From the NCBI GenBank assembly GCA_039795165.1, contig JBDKER010000021.1, positions 1 through 64,000 of the forward strand: a stretch of 64,000 bases of DNA. Direction: 5' to 3'. Source of the stretch: V1-33 sp039795165. Its GTDB lineage: Bacteria > Verrucomicrobiota > Verrucomicrobiia > Verrucomicrobiales > V1-33. Positions within the stretch are counted from its first letter, which is position 1; every line of letters begins with the position of its first letter. A program made the position numbers and the translations under genes. Shown here piece by piece: positions 8,824 to 18,234 of this stretch. The notes beneath the pieces are model-generated. The model saw only the letters and a list, made by a program, of their open reading frames with translations, did not search any database and had not been told where the DNA came from.

Positions 8824-11244
8824 TCAATCCACCCCTGCCTCCCTGGCAGGATCGCCTTCCCGGGCATCAAACTGCATGCTGTAGAGCTTCCGGTAGACGT
8901 CGTTGCCCTGCAGCAGTTGCTCATGGGTGCCCGCCGCCATGACGGCTCCCGCTTCCATGACCACAATGACATCGCTGCGGATCACGGTGCTCAGCCGATG
9001 CGCGATCGCGAGCACCGTCTTGCCGCGCGAAAGGTCGCTGATGGCTTCCTGAATGTGACGCTCGGACTCGGCATCGAGTGCCGAGGTGGCCTCGTCGAGC
9101 AGGAGGACGGGCGTGTTCCGCAGAATGGCCCGGGCAATCGAAATCCGCTGCCGCTGACCGCCGCTCAGCATCCTTCCGCTGTCCCCGATGACCGTCTCGT
9201 ACCCGTGCGCCTGCTCCATGATGAAGTCGTGCGCATAAGCCCGCCGGGCAGCCTCCATGATCTCCTCGCGCGTGGCATCGAGACGCCCATACCGGATGTT
9301 CTCGAAGATCGTGTCGTGAAACAGAAAGACTTCCTGACTGACCACGGAAATCTGATTGCGGAGCGATTCCTGAGTCAGCCCCCGGATGTCGTGACCATCA
9401 AGCAGAATCCGTCCGCCATGAGGATCGTAGAACCTCAGCAGGAGCGAAAAAAGCGTGCTCTTCCCCGCCCCGGAACGTCCCACAAGGGCAACAGTCTGCT
9501 GCGGTTCAATCTCCAGCGTGACATTGCGCACAGCCGGCTGATCCTTCCGGTAGAAGAAGGTCACATCCTCGAAGGCAATCCGCCCGGCCGCCGCAGTCAG
9601 CGCCACGGCCCCCGGCTGGTCGGCCACACGCACTTCCCGGTCCATCAGTTCGAAAATCTTGCTGGTGGCAGCGAGGGTCTTCTGGAGCAGGAGCGGAATC
9701 CGGCTGAGCGCCTTGGCCGGAGGATACAGCATCACCAGTCCTCCATTGAGAGCGATGAATTCAGAAGCCGGCATCCCGTTCATCCACACATAGACGAGCG
9801 CCCCGGCCACCCCCATGGACGCCACCACCTCCACCAGCGGACCAACCCCCTCGAGCGCCTTGCGCCACCGCATCATGCTCCGCAGCATCTTCTGATTCGA
9901 TGCCGTGAACCGCGAAACCTCATACTCCTCCCGGTTGTACGCCTTCACCTCGCGGATGCCGCTGAAGGCTTCCTGCATGATCACACTCATGGCACCGGCC
10001 TCTTCTTCTTCCTCGGCCCCCGCCCTCCGTACCTTCCGCCCCACCAGAACCACCGGAATGATGCACAGCGGAAACAGCACGAAACTCATCAGGGTGAATT
10101 TCCAGTCGATCAGAAACAGCACCAGCAGCGCACTGATGATGGAAATCGGTTCCTTGACCACTTCTCCGGCCACACTCGTAAGCGCCTGCTGCGCTACCCT
10201 CGTCTGATTCAGAATCGTCTGCAGCAGGTCCCCGGTCTTCTGCCGGTTGAAGAATTCCATCGACTGCGACAGCACCCTCGAAAAAAGATTCCCCCGGATG
10301 TCATCAAGCACCCTCAGGCTCACCCACGTCAGACAGTACGTGTTGAACCAGCCAAACACAGCCCGCACCAGCATGAGCCCGGGAATCATGGCGCAGAGCA
10401 GCACCACCGACAGCAGAGACTTCGGCGGAGGAGCCGCTTCCTTCAGATTGAGGACATCCGTGAACTTCCCGGACGCCACCTCGCTCCGCATCGCCTCGAT
10501 CTGAGCAATCCGCGAACGCTTGTCGGATTCGGTCTGCGCCAGCAGATACCGCGCCCACAGGGTCCGGTGACGCCGCTCGGATTCAGGAAGATTCAGCAAC
10601 TGCTGCCAGCTCGCCCGCGCCTGCGCCAGATGCGCCGGCTGAAGATCCCGGCGGAAAACAGTCGCCACCCCGCTCCGGATCCGGTCCACAAGCCCCTCCG
10701 CCGGAACCACGGACTCGGGAGCCCCCGTGAGCATGGACCGCTCCCCCTCCAGCACGAGCCGGAACTCGGCAGGCAACAGGGGATCGATGGGCTGCACCGC
10801 CAGCGGATCCACGCCGCCCGCAGGCTTTCCCCTCAGGCGACGCGCCGCGATCTGCGCCCGGAAATCCTGATACGACTGCACGGCAGACTGCTGCTCCGCA
10901 GCGGTAAGAGCCCGCACCTTGCCCCCCTCCGAGGGCACCTGCACGGCTTCCACCGCAGCCCGTACCTCGGGTAATTCAATCTCGGCATTCCAGTCTTCAG
11001 CAAGGGTGGCCCCATGACGGCCCGCCGGTTCTTCCTTCGGCAGGACTTCGCTCCCCACATGATGCACGGCCGCCACCATCAACCCGTTGAGCACCCCATA
11101 AACCGCACCCGCCAGCAAACCGAGCACAAACCGCTTCCGGTACGGTTTCAGATACCCCAGCAGTCGACGGTACGGCTCGCGCGCCGCCGAGACGAATTCG
11201 CCAGCCGACATGTTCGCAATCTCTTTGCGGGAAACTTTCTTCAT
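8824..11244 (-). CDS. MsbA-like ABC exporter with large extra periplasmic segment
   Basis: An ABC half-transporter fused in the exporter order (membrane domain, then ATPase), 806 residues against about 580 for MsbA. The ATPase shows Walker A GRSGAGKSTLF, signature LSGGQRQR, Walker B VLLLDEATSALD and the H-loop AHRLST. TM1 is about residues 39-61 and TM2 begins near 278; between them lie about 215 hydrophilic, partly helical residues not found in ordinary MsbA. The open frame has an upstream TTG, but ATG 11244 gives a normal cytoplasmic N-terminus. It follows two glycosyltransferases in the same orientation (39 bp gap), consistent with lipid A-core or glycolipid flipping across the inner membrane. 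Substrate inferred from context only. Confidence 0.85.
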   Translation of the reverse strand: MKKVSRKEIANMSAGEFVSAAREPYRRLLGYLKPYRKRFVLGLLAGAVYGVLNGLMVAAVHHVGSEVLPKEEPAGRHGATLAEDWNAEIELPEVRAAVEAVQVPSEGGKVRALTAAEQQSAVQSYQDFRAQIAARRLRGKPAGGVDPLAVQPIDPLLPAEFRLVLEGERSMLTGAPESVVPAEGLVDRIRSGVATVFRRDLQPAHLAQARASWQQLLNLPESERRHRTLWARYLLAQTESDKRSRIAQIEAMRSEVASGKFTDVLNLKEAAPPPKSLLSVVLLCAMIPGLMLVRAVFGWFNTYCLTWVSLRVLDDIRGNLFSRVLSQSMEFFNRQKTGDLLQTILNQTRVAQQALTSVAGEVVKEPISIISALLVLFLIDWKFTLMSFVLFPLCIIPVVLVGRKVRRAGAEEEEEAGAMSVIMQEAFSGIREVKAYNREEYEVSRFTASNQKMLRSMMRWRKALEGVGPLVEVVASMGVAGALVYVWMNGMPASEFIALNGGLVMLYPPAKALSRIPLLLQKTLAATSKIFELMDREVRVADQPGAVALTAAAGRIAFEDVTFFYRKDQPAVRNVTLEIEPQQTVALVGRSGAGKSTLFSLLLRFYDPHGGRILLDGHDIRGLTQESLRNQISVVSQEVFLFHDTIFENIRYGRLDATREEIMEAARRAYAHDFIMEQAHGYETVIGDSGRMLSGGQRQRISIARAILRNTPVLLLDEATSALDAESERHIQEAISDLSRGKTVLAIAHRLSTVIRSDVIVVMEAGAVMAAGTHEQLLQGNDVYRKLYSMQFDAREGDPAREAGVD

Positions 11245-11283
11245 GCTCTCAATTGATTCCTCTGGCCCCGCCTCCGGCAACCG

Positions 11284-12291
11284 TCACCGCGGAATCCCCC
11301 TCAGCGTGGGGTCGCCCTCCTCCCGGCGCAACAGGTCATCAACAGCCGCACAGACCCGCTCCACCGGAAGCTCGGCCATCGCGGACCGCGCCTGCCGGGG
11401 CGAACTCCGGCCCTCGCCATCCCGACCATGAAGAACAAGCGCCAGCCCGTGCCGCGGTGCCCAGTGCCACGGATTGGTGGGCCCAAACAAGGCCACCTGC
11501 GGTCGCGCCCACGCCGCCGCAAGGTGCATCACGCCAGTATCAACCGTCACCACAAGCCGACTCCCCTCGACCACCGCCGCCAATTGCCGGAGATCGAGCC
11601 GGCCGCTCAGATCCGTAAAGGCCACCCCGGCCGAGCGCATCGCCTGCACCGCTTCGGCCTCCCTCGGATCCCGCCCGCCAGTCACCACCACAGGCCAGCC
11701 AAGCGTGCCGCCCACATGCGCAAGAAGTTCCGCCCAGCAACCGTCAGGCCAGTATTTCTCTCCGCGCGCCGTCCCCGGATGAAAGAGCACATACCGCGCC
11801 GGTAACCCCGACACCACGGCTGTCCCAGCCGACCGCAGGTGCCCGCTGTCGCCCGCGGGGGGCACACCCGGAAAGACTTCCCGGACAAGGGCTTCATGAA
11901 AGTCCACCGTGTGCAGGTCCCGCACCACCGCCCCGCTCCGCCGGTTCCACGCCCCCCGCCGCAGCCCGTTCACCGCAAACTTCTCCCAACCCACCCGGTC
12001 CGGAGCCCGGCTCAGCAGGCACAGCAGGGCGGAACGATCGCTGCCCGTGAAATCAAGGACCGCATCCCAGCCGCCCGCCGCCACCCGCCGCAGCAAACCG
12101 AAATTCAGCCGTCCCGGCCGCCACACGAGCACCTCGTCGGCAGGCAAAAGCGGCCCCATTTCTCCGCACACCCCAGACAGCACCAGCGTCACCCGCGCCT
12201 CCGGCGCAGCCTGCCGCAGCAACGCCAGCGCAGGGGCCGTCAGCACGGCGTCCCCAATCCGCTTCATCTGCAGCACAAGGATCCGCTTCAT
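11284..12291 (-). CDS. Glycosyltransferase family 9 (heptosyltransferase-like)
   Basis: A 335-residue GT-B enzyme of the WaaF/WaaC/ADP-heptose type. The N-terminus MKRILVLQMKRIGDAVL is the family's first Rossmann strand and loop. The C-terminal half has LFHPGTARGEKYWP and LFGPTNPWHWAPRH, the usual nucleotide-sugar binding segments. It would add a sugar, probably heptose, to LPS core on the cytoplasmic face of the inner membrane. The open frame runs 107 codons further upstream with an Arg/Trp-rich nonsense-like sequence, so ATG 12291 is chosen. It starts 4 bp after the upstream glycosyltransferase stop, so translation is probably coupled. Confidence 0.88.
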   Translation of the reverse strand: MKRILVLQMKRIGDAVLTAPALALLRQAAPEARVTLVLSGVCGEMGPLLPADEVLVWRPGRLNFGLLRRVAAGGWDAVLDFTGSDRSALLCLLSRAPDRVGWEKFAVNGLRRGAWNRRSGAVVRDLHTVDFHEALVREVFPGVPPAGDSGHLRSAGTAVVSGLPARYVLFHPGTARGEKYWPDGCWAELLAHVGGTLGWPVVVTGGRDPREAEAVQAMRSAGVAFTDLSGRLDLRQLAAVVEGSRLVVTVDTGVMHLAAAWARPQVALFGPTNPWHWAPRHGLALVLHGRDGEGRSSPRQARSAMAELPVERVCAAVDDLLRREEGDPTLRGIPR

Positions 12292-12295
12292 GCCA

Positions 12296-13504
12296 TCAGA
12301 AGATCTCCCGGGCCCGGCCATACGCAGCCAGCACCCGCCGCCGGTAATGATCCCATGTGAAATGCCGCTCCACCAACCGACGCGCCTCCCGCCCCCTCCG
12401 CGCTGCCTCTTCCCGATCCCGCGCCGCCGCTTCCATCGCTCCAGCCAGCGCATCGGCATCATCCGCCGGAACCAGCCAGCCAGTCGTCCCATCCACCACC
12501 GCATCTCCGCTCTCCCGCGTCGCAATGAGCGGCAGACCACAGGCCGCCGCCTCAAGGGTCGCCTTCGCAAATCCCTCGCACTCACTCGGAAATACAAAGG
12601 CCGTCGCCCCACTCAGGACCGACCCCACATCCCGCACGAATCCCGTCAGCGTCACCCCTGCAGGCAATTCCCGCAATTCCCCGCGCAGTTCGTCATGCAC
12701 CGCCCCCGCCAGCACCAGTTCCGCATCCCGCCACCCCAGCCGCCGCCACGCTTCCAGAATCCGATGCACTCCCTTCCGCCGGATCAGGGCCCCCACAAAG
12801 ACAAACCGCAGCTTCTCCCGAGGCTCCGATGGCCGGAACTTCGCCACATCAACCCCTCGCCCCACATAATGCAGCCGCGCCTCCGGTACCCCCACAGCCC
12901 GGAAGGTCCCCGCCGCACAAACCGACGGCATCAGCAGCAAGGTCGCCAGTTCATACTCCATCAGCACCTGCTGACGCGATACCAGCATGCGCTGACTCCA
13001 CCGGGCCCACCCACGCAGCTTCCCCGCCTCCCGCTCGCTCTTCGTCACAAAGGGCTTCACCCGACCCTTGTTCCGGTGCCACGTCGGAATGTCCAGCACT
13101 GAGGGAATCCCCACTTCGGCCGCCGCCAGCAGACTCCGGAAGGCATCCCCACTCCAGCTGTGCAGAAAATCATGCGACCCTTCCGCCACCACCCGCGCCA
13201 CGACCCGGTCAAGCCATTGCTTCTTCACCCCGTAATACCGCTCACTCCCCAGAAACGAGGCCAGCCGCGCCGGCTGCAGCCAGCCACTGTGAACCTTGCC
13301 CGACGGAATCTCCTGCTGCTGGTCCGCATACGCATAAACCGATCCCAGGATCCCAGCCCGCTGCGCCGCCAGCGCCCCCTGCAGCGAGGTCACATCCAGC
13401 CCACTCCCGCCCAGCCGCGCACTCGTCCCATACAGTAAACAGCCCGGCAGGCCCGCCGGACCCGGACCGGCCTCCCGCTCCCAAGGCTCCTCCTCCCGTT
13501 TCAT
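12296..13504 (-). CDS. Glycosyltransferase family 4
   Basis: A GT-B retaining glycosyltransferase of 402 residues. The donor-binding half shows VFVGALIRRKGVHRILEAW and the family EX7E motif in ECEGFAKATLEAAACGLPLIAT, which binds the nucleotide-sugar. The start MKREEEPW at 13504 overlaps the previous gene's stop by one base (TGATG), so it is preferred over an upstream ATG. Together with the GT9 enzyme and the ABC exporter downstream it suggests assembly and export of an LPS core or other envelope glycan. Sugar and acceptor cannot be read from sequence. Confidence 0.87.
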   Translation of the reverse strand: MKREEEPWEREAGPGPAGLPGCLLYGTSARLGGSGLDVTSLQGALAAQRAGILGSVYAYADQQQEIPSGKVHSGWLQPARLASFLGSERYYGVKKQWLDRVVARVVAEGSHDFLHSWSGDAFRSLLAAAEVGIPSVLDIPTWHRNKGRVKPFVTKSEREAGKLRGWARWSQRMLVSRQQVLMEYELATLLLMPSVCAAGTFRAVGVPEARLHYVGRGVDVAKFRPSEPREKLRFVFVGALIRRKGVHRILEAWRRLGWRDAELVLAGAVHDELRGELRELPAGVTLTGFVRDVGSVLSGATAFVFPSECEGFAKATLEAAACGLPLIATRESGDAVVDGTTGWLVPADDADALAGAMEAAARDREEAARRGREARRLVERHFTWDHYRRRVLAAYGRAREIF

Positions 13505-15192
13505 CAGTCGGTCACCCATTGGTCTTTCACCATCCTCACAATCTCCACCTGATTGGCCGCCACCGCCCCGCGCGGATAACGCACTTCCAGGACCACCGTC
13601 TCCTCCAAAGCCTGACCCATGAATTCCTTCGCACTCAGCAGAGCCTCCAGCGCCACATGATCGCGCGAATCCCTCGCCACATAACCGAAAAGATCCAGCA
13701 CCAGCCCAGGATAACTCATCCGGTAGCAGCCATGCCCAGCTTCGTCGAACCCGTAGTTCCAGTAATCCCCCCGCGCCACCTTCACTGCCACCCGCACCGG
13801 ATCCCGCGGCCGCTTCTCCCGCAATCCCTCCAGATTGCTCCGCTGATATAGACTCGAAGTCTCCCAGTCAATCAGCATCGCTCCACCACGCTCCACCACA
13901 TTGAGCAAAACACTGCTCTGCCGCGACGGCACCTCAAATTCAAGACTCGTGATCCCCCGCGAAGTCATCCCGTAACTAAGCGCCGCATCCACAAAAACCT
14001 CAGGCCCATGCTCCTTGAAATGCTCCCGCGCCAATTGCCTCGCTTCCTCCCCCCCCCGCAGCAGCGCCAGCTTTTCTTCCGTGGCCTCCGCCCGGAAAAA
14101 CCGCTGCGCCACCTCCGCCGCACGCGCAATCACCTGCTCGTCAGTCTCCACCACTTCCGCCACCGCAGCCGGCAACACCGCCGCTGAACGCACCAGCCGA
14201 CCTGCCCGCAGCACCCCACCCACCGCCAGCACCGCCAGCACCGCCACCACCAGACCAGCCAGCGAATTCCGGTCAAGTTCGCCATCCGTATACAGCCAGC
14301 CCGTCAGCCACGAATTCTCCAGAAACAGCCGCAGCGGACTCTGCCGGAACGATTCCTCCCCAGCCTTCGTCTGCTCCAGCAACCGATCCCAGTTCGCCTG
14401 AAACATCTCCCGCGCAACGGCGGGCACCGTCACCAGATCAGCACCCTCCACCAAACCCGCTTCGGCCACAAGGGGCACCGCCGACTCCTGAACTTCCTGC
14501 TCCAGAAACGCCCGGTAGCGCCGCTGCCAGTCCACGAGGGCCGACTGCGCCACCTGCCACGTCCGCGCCACTTCCCCCAGCTCCCCACGCCGCTCCACCA
14601 GATCCCGCAGCGCCTCCCGCACCCGCTCACTGTCACTCATCGTCTCAATCGACCGCTCCATCACCCGGTTCGCCAGACCACTCAGCGGATTCTGCTCAAA
14701 CGAATCCGCCGCGGTCTGCCGCGGACCTGCCTCCTCCACCGATAACCTCCGCGCCTGAAACGGCACCTTCCCCGCCACCCCGCCCAGACCAGATTCACCA
14801 CGAACCACATGCCCGGAACGCAATGGCTCCGGACGCAGAGGCTTCCTCTCTGGCTCAGACCGGGATTCCTCCACGGAAACCACGCCCGGCTCCACCGCCG
14901 CATGCCAGTCACTCTCATCCTGACACACCAGCGCTGCCACAGTCCCGCCATCATCAGCACCTTCACGGCCCGATTCCCCGTCCACCTGCCCAGCAGAAGA
15001 ACTATCTTCAGCACCACCCATCTCCTCGACTCCCTCGCCACCCTCCACCGCCGCCTCCCCACCACCAGCCGATCCATCACCCCATTCCAGCGCCAAACCC
15101 TCAGCCTCCTCCTCTCCACGGCGACTCTTCCGGGAGCCACCCCCATCTCCTGACTTACCCGCCTGCTTCGAAGACTTTTTCCGACTGGGCAT
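13504..15192 (-). CDS. Membrane protein of unknown function, acidic N-terminus, paralogue of next gene
   Basis: A 562-residue protein I do not recognise. Residues 1-160 are low-complexity (basic start, then Glu/Gly-rich), 160-300 are predicted helical, one membrane helix lies at about 311-330 (LAGLVVAVLAVLAVGGVLRA), and about 200 residues follow, presumably in the periplasm. The C-terminal 120 residues align by eye with the C-terminus of the upstream gene product: IDWETSSLYQ against VDWETSVGYQ, then GDYWNYGF against SDYYLHGF, YPGLVLDLFGYV against YPGRDEFHLYGYI, and RYPRGAVAANQV against RYPDDAVSRDQV. A good AAGGA ribosome site precedes ATG 15192. It lies in a probable operon with glycosyltransferases; no function is claimed. 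Confidence 0.75.
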   Translation of the reverse strand: MPSRKKSSKQAGKSGDGGGSRKSRRGEEEAEGLALEWGDGSAGGGEAAVEGGEGVEEMGGAEDSSSAGQVDGESGREGADDGGTVAALVCQDESDWHAAVEPGVVSVEESRSEPERKPLRPEPLRSGHVVRGESGLGGVAGKVPFQARRLSVEEAGPRQTAADSFEQNPLSGLANRVMERSIETMSDSERVREALRDLVERRGELGEVARTWQVAQSALVDWQRRYRAFLEQEVQESAVPLVAEAGLVEGADLVTVPAVAREMFQANWDRLLEQTKAGEESFRQSPLRLFLENSWLTGWLYTDGELDRNSLAGLVVAVLAVLAVGGVLRAGRLVRSAAVLPAAVAEVVETDEQVIARAAEVAQRFFRAEATEEKLALLRGGEEARQLAREHFKEHGPEVFVDAALSYGMTSRGITSLEFEVPSRQSSVLLNVVERGGAMLIDWETSSLYQRSNLEGLREKRPRDPVRVAVKVARGDYWNYGFDEAGHGCYRMSYPGLVLDLFGYVARDSRDHVALEALLSAKEFMGQALEETVVLEVRYPRGAVAANQVEIVRMVKDQWVTD

Positions 15193-15201
15193 GATCCTTC
15201 T

Positions 15202-16716
15202 TCAGCGGTTCCCTCCCGTTGCCTCTCCCTCCGCCACATCCTCCGTGTAGAACCACGAAGGCAACAGCAGGTCTTCCACCACCACCTGATCCCGCGACAC
15301 CGCATCATCAGGATACCGCAGCGTCAGCACCGCCGCCGACGAAATCCCTCCGTCCACCAGAGCCAGCAACTGATCCGATTTGCCAGTGCCCAGCCGGATG
15401 TAGCCATACAAATGAAACTCATCCCTCCCAGGATAATACAATTCCACACAACGCCACTCCCGAGGATCCGAAAACCCATGCAGATAATAATCAGACTCAC
15501 GCAGCCTCACCCGGAACGGCACCGGCCGCTTCACCATCTCCTCCCGGAATTCCTCCAGCAGCATCTCCTGATACCCCACACTCGTCTCCCAATCGACCTT
15601 GTAACGGCTGCTCCCCAGGCTGTCACGGATCTCCTCCACCGCAAAATAACGCGACTGCGGAAAGGTCTCGCCAGGACTCAGCAGATCAGGCTCGTTCACC
15701 GTCATCTCCAGCGTAATCAGGTACAACTCGCCACTCCTCAGTTTGTTCTGATTCGTCACCTCCCCAGCCGTCATCGGCTGCAGTGGACGTTTCCGGTACC
15801 ACCGCTCCATGAGCGGCTTCACCCGACCCGGCAGCCGCACGTGCTCCAGCATCCTCTCCACACTGTCCGATGCCAGAAACGCCCGCACCGCATCCTCCGC
15901 CCCACTGATGTCCTGCAAGGTCAGATACGTCCGGTCCGATTCAAATTCCGTACCCCCAGCCTCTTCATACGTCACCGCTTTCCAGCGCTGACTCAGCGTC
16001 TTCCATCCATAATAAAACGCCCCCCCGACAATCACCGCACACAGCAGACCCGCCACCACCTTCGTGTGCGCCGTCAGCCGACGGAAAAACATCTGCGCCG
16101 CCGACGCCTCACGCTCACGTCGGCTCCTCTTCACCCGGTGCACTACCACTCCATTCCGCTCGGCCGTCCCCGTAATCAGATCCTTCTCACGCACCTCAAT
16201 CGCATCCTCAGGCAACGCCGATGCATGCTCCCACGTGTCCGCAGCCAACTCCCCCCCGGTCATCCCCTCGCGCACCTCATCCCAATCAGCCAAACCTCCG
16301 CCCGATCCCCCACGCCGACGCTTCTTCACCTTCACACGCGCCGGTCCCGCAAATTCATCCGTGCGATGCAGCCGGCTGAAAAATTCCGCCCCTCCAGCCT
16401 CATCACCACCAGTACCCACTTCCGCCACCCCACCAGCAAATTCCTCGTCTTCACGCTTCGGCAGATCCGACTTCCCCGGCCCTGGCCCCACCACTCCCCC
16501 CCTCACGCTCCCCCACATCGGTATGCTCCCCCCGAACTCCGGACTCGGTGCCTCCTGCTTCACTGGCGGCAGCACCTCCACATCCGACACCAAACCACGA
16601 CACACCGGACAGAGAATCCTTACACCGCCCACCGTCGCCGCACGCGCCTTCATGCGCGACCCACAACTCGGGCACGTCAGAACCGTCCACTCCGCCATCG
16701 GTTGATCTGATTCCAT
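15202..16716 (-). CDS. Zinc-ribbon membrane protein, paralogue of the adjacent gene
   Basis: A 504-residue protein. A zinc ribbon opens it: Cys15-x2-Cys18 and Cys36-x2-Cys39 (CPSCGSR ... ILCPVC). A long polar linker (40-210) with a basic patch KKRRRGG near 131 leads to one membrane helix (about 219-238, VVAGLLCAVIVGGAFYYGW) and a C-terminal domain shared with the neighbour, including the VDWETS motif. The layout, a cytoplasmic metal ribbon plus one membrane pass and an outside domain, suggests a sensor or assembly factor, but that is inference. The open frame extends 23 codons upstream; ATG 16716 is chosen because the zinc ribbon follows closely. The next gene starts 9 bp downstream. Confidence 0.75.
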   Translation of the reverse strand: MESDQPMAEWTVLTCPSCGSRMKARAATVGGVRILCPVCRGLVSDVEVLPPVKQEAPSPEFGGSIPMWGSVRGGVVGPGPGKSDLPKREDEEFAGGVAEVGTGGDEAGGAEFFSRLHRTDEFAGPARVKVKKRRRGGSGGGLADWDEVREGMTGGELAADTWEHASALPEDAIEVREKDLITGTAERNGVVVHRVKRSRREREASAAQMFFRRLTAHTKVVAGLLCAVIVGGAFYYGWKTLSQRWKAVTYEEAGGTEFESDRTYLTLQDISGAEDAVRAFLASDSVERMLEHVRLPGRVKPLMERWYRKRPLQPMTAGEVTNQNKLRSGELYLITLEMTVNEPDLLSPGETFPQSRYFAVEEIRDSLGSSRYKVDWETSVGYQEMLLEEFREEMVKRPVPFRVRLRESDYYLHGFSDPREWRCVELYYPGRDEFHLYGYIRLGTGKSDQLLALVDGGISSAAVLTLRYPDDAVSRDQVVVEDLLLPSWFYTEDVAEGEATGGNR

Positions 16717-16803
16717 GGAGACAATTTTTTCAGCAAAACCGTTCCCATTATCACGGTTTCGCCACCAAGAGCAATTCCCGAGCAATGGGATTTTCAGCCC
16801 ACG

Positions 16804-17148
16804 TCAACCCTCCCGAATCACCCGGTTCTCACGGTCCAGCACCACCCTCTGCGGCTCCACCATCCGATCACTCATGCCAAACGCCATGATGCTCACCAGA
16901 TGCCCACGCGGAATCTTCAGCGCCGCACCCCCATTCACCACAAACGCCCGCGATCCAGCCGGCCCTCGCTGCACATACGTTTCCAACCGCGCCCCACTCG
17001 TGATGCTAGCCACCAACACCTTCTCCCCCTCCCAAAGATCCACCGCCATCATCAGATCCTCCGGAATGGTAATGCTCCCCTCATAATCAACATGCGCATC
17101 CGTGATCACCGCCCGGTGAATCTTCGATTTCAATAGTTGCCGCAGCAT
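16804..17148 (-). CDS. panD: Aspartate 1-decarboxylase proenzyme
   Basis: PanD makes beta-alanine from aspartate for pantothenate and CoA synthesis. The 114-residue product has the family N-terminus LKSKIHRAVIT, the self-cleavage site Gly24-Ser25 in YEGSITI (Ser25 becomes the pyruvoyl group), the segment GARLETYV with the catalytic-site Tyr, and NGGAAL. Starting at ATG 17148 places the cleavage serine at exactly position 25, as in the E. coli enzyme; the upstream ATG would add 8 residues. No panB or panC is nearby. It heads a same-strand run of envelope genes after an 87-bp gap, so co-transcription is possible but not certain. Confidence 0.95.
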   Translation of the reverse strand: MLRQLLKSKIHRAVITDAHVDYEGSITIPEDLMMAVDLWEGEKVLVASITSGARLETYVQRGPAGSRAFVVNGGAALKIPRGHLVSIMAFGMSDRMVEPQRVVLDRENRVIREG

Positions 17149-17200
17149 CAGACACCCTGACTCCCCAGCCACACACGGTCAACCGGGAACGGATCCACAG

Positions 17201-17395
17201 ATGGACAGGCCTTTTGACAGGCATCTGACTGGATTGGTCGTTTTACACGGCGAGCAACCAAAAGGTCTGTCCTTTTATAGCAACCAAAAGGTCTGTCCTT
17301 TTATCGAAATGCGTCGTTTTAAACGTAGGTTTCCGACGGCCCGGAACCATAGATCGTCGCGGATTCCGAGGTACCCAAAAGGACAGGCCATTTGG
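17201..17395. repeat. REP-like hairpin cluster (family 1)
   Basis: Four copies of the family 1 hairpin lie in the space between panD and the acyltransferase gene. They are GGACAGGCCTTTTG at about 17203 (inverted), CCAAAAGGTCTGTCCTTTTA at 17258 and again at 17284 (26 bp apart), and an inverted, partly decayed copy near 17374. Loop sequence is CCTGT or TCTGT. The rest of 17149-17512 shows no gene. Confidence 0.75.
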
Positions 17396-17512
17396 TCATT
17401 TGGTGGTGGGTGGGGTGACTGCCCTGAGAATCCTGTGAAAGAATTGATCCTGACGATTAACCATTCTGACCACAGACATGTGGGTACAGTAAGGCTGTAT
17501 TCTCTCTGGATT

Positions 17513-18217
17513 TTACGACCGTCTAGTCACGATCACTTGTTCCTGCCTCAACTTCACGAGGCGATCCGCCGGGAGAACTCCGCGCCACACGGTCCCGGGG
17601 TACAGCACCGACCTTCTGCCGATGAGCGAGCCGGGATTGAGGACCGCATGGGCTCCAGCATCCGAGAAATCGCCCATGATGGCACCGAACTTGGGCAAAC
17701 CGGACGCTAGGCGACCTCCGGGATATCGATCATCGACAACGGGAATCTCACCGTGATCATGACGCCAATTGGAAAGAATTACTCCGGCACCGAGGTGCAC
17801 TCTGCGACCCAGCAGCGAGTCGCCCACATAGTTCCAATGGGGAATCTCTGAGCCTTCTCCGACCACACAGTTCTTCAATTCGCAGCTGTTGCCGACAATC
17901 GCTCCGTTACCGATCACCACGTTCTCACGAATCCAGCATCCCGGCCCGATCCGGCATCCTTCCCCGATCCATGCCGGCCCCTGAAGGCAGGCTCCGGGCA
18001 TGATGACCGTTCCTTGGCCTATCCAGACAGATTCGCCGACGAAATTACGACTGCGGTCTGCCACTCCGCAGGCCGGCCGATCTGATGCCGCCAATGCCGC
18101 CTCGATCCACAGGCGGATCCGGGGAATGGCCGCCCACACTTCTTCCCCGGCCTCGAAAATCCCTGGGCACGGATGACCTTCCCAGTCAAAATAGTCTTCA
18201 GCAGGATGAAGGCCCAT
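17513..18217 (-). CDS. Left-handed beta-helix (hexapeptide repeat) transferase-like protein
   Basis: A 234-residue protein made largely of hexapeptide repeats of the left-handed beta-helix type, for example VWIGQGTVIMPGACLQGP, CRIGPGCWIREN and VVIGNGAIVGNSCELKNC. The arrangement resembles the C-terminal acetyltransferase half of GlmU and related nucleotide-sugar acyltransferases, with an extra segment SNWRHDHGEIPVVD inside. There is no N-terminal nucleotidyltransferase domain. It begins 17 bp after frr, so it is the third gene of a pyrH-frr operon. Substrate is unknown; acetyl-CoA-dependent acylation or a structural role are both possible. Confidence 0.75.
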   Translation of the reverse strand: MGLHPAEDYFDWEGHPCPGIFEAGEEVWAAIPRIRLWIEAALAASDRPACGVADRSRNFVGESVWIGQGTVIMPGACLQGPAWIGEGCRIGPGCWIRENVVIGNGAIVGNSCELKNCVVGEGSEIPHWNYVGDSLLGRRVHLGAGVILSNWRHDHGEIPVVDDRYPGGRLASGLPKFGAIMGDFSDAGAHAVLNPGSLIGRRSVLYPGTVWRGVLPADRLVKLRQEQVIVTRRS

Positions 18218-18234
18218 ACGCCAGCACGCAGCGG

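Noticed and set aside
8917..10974. Long plus-strand open frame (685 codons) opposite the ABC exporter
   Set aside because: Shadow of the exporter gene, Arg/His/Pro-rich, while the minus strand carries all ABC motifs.
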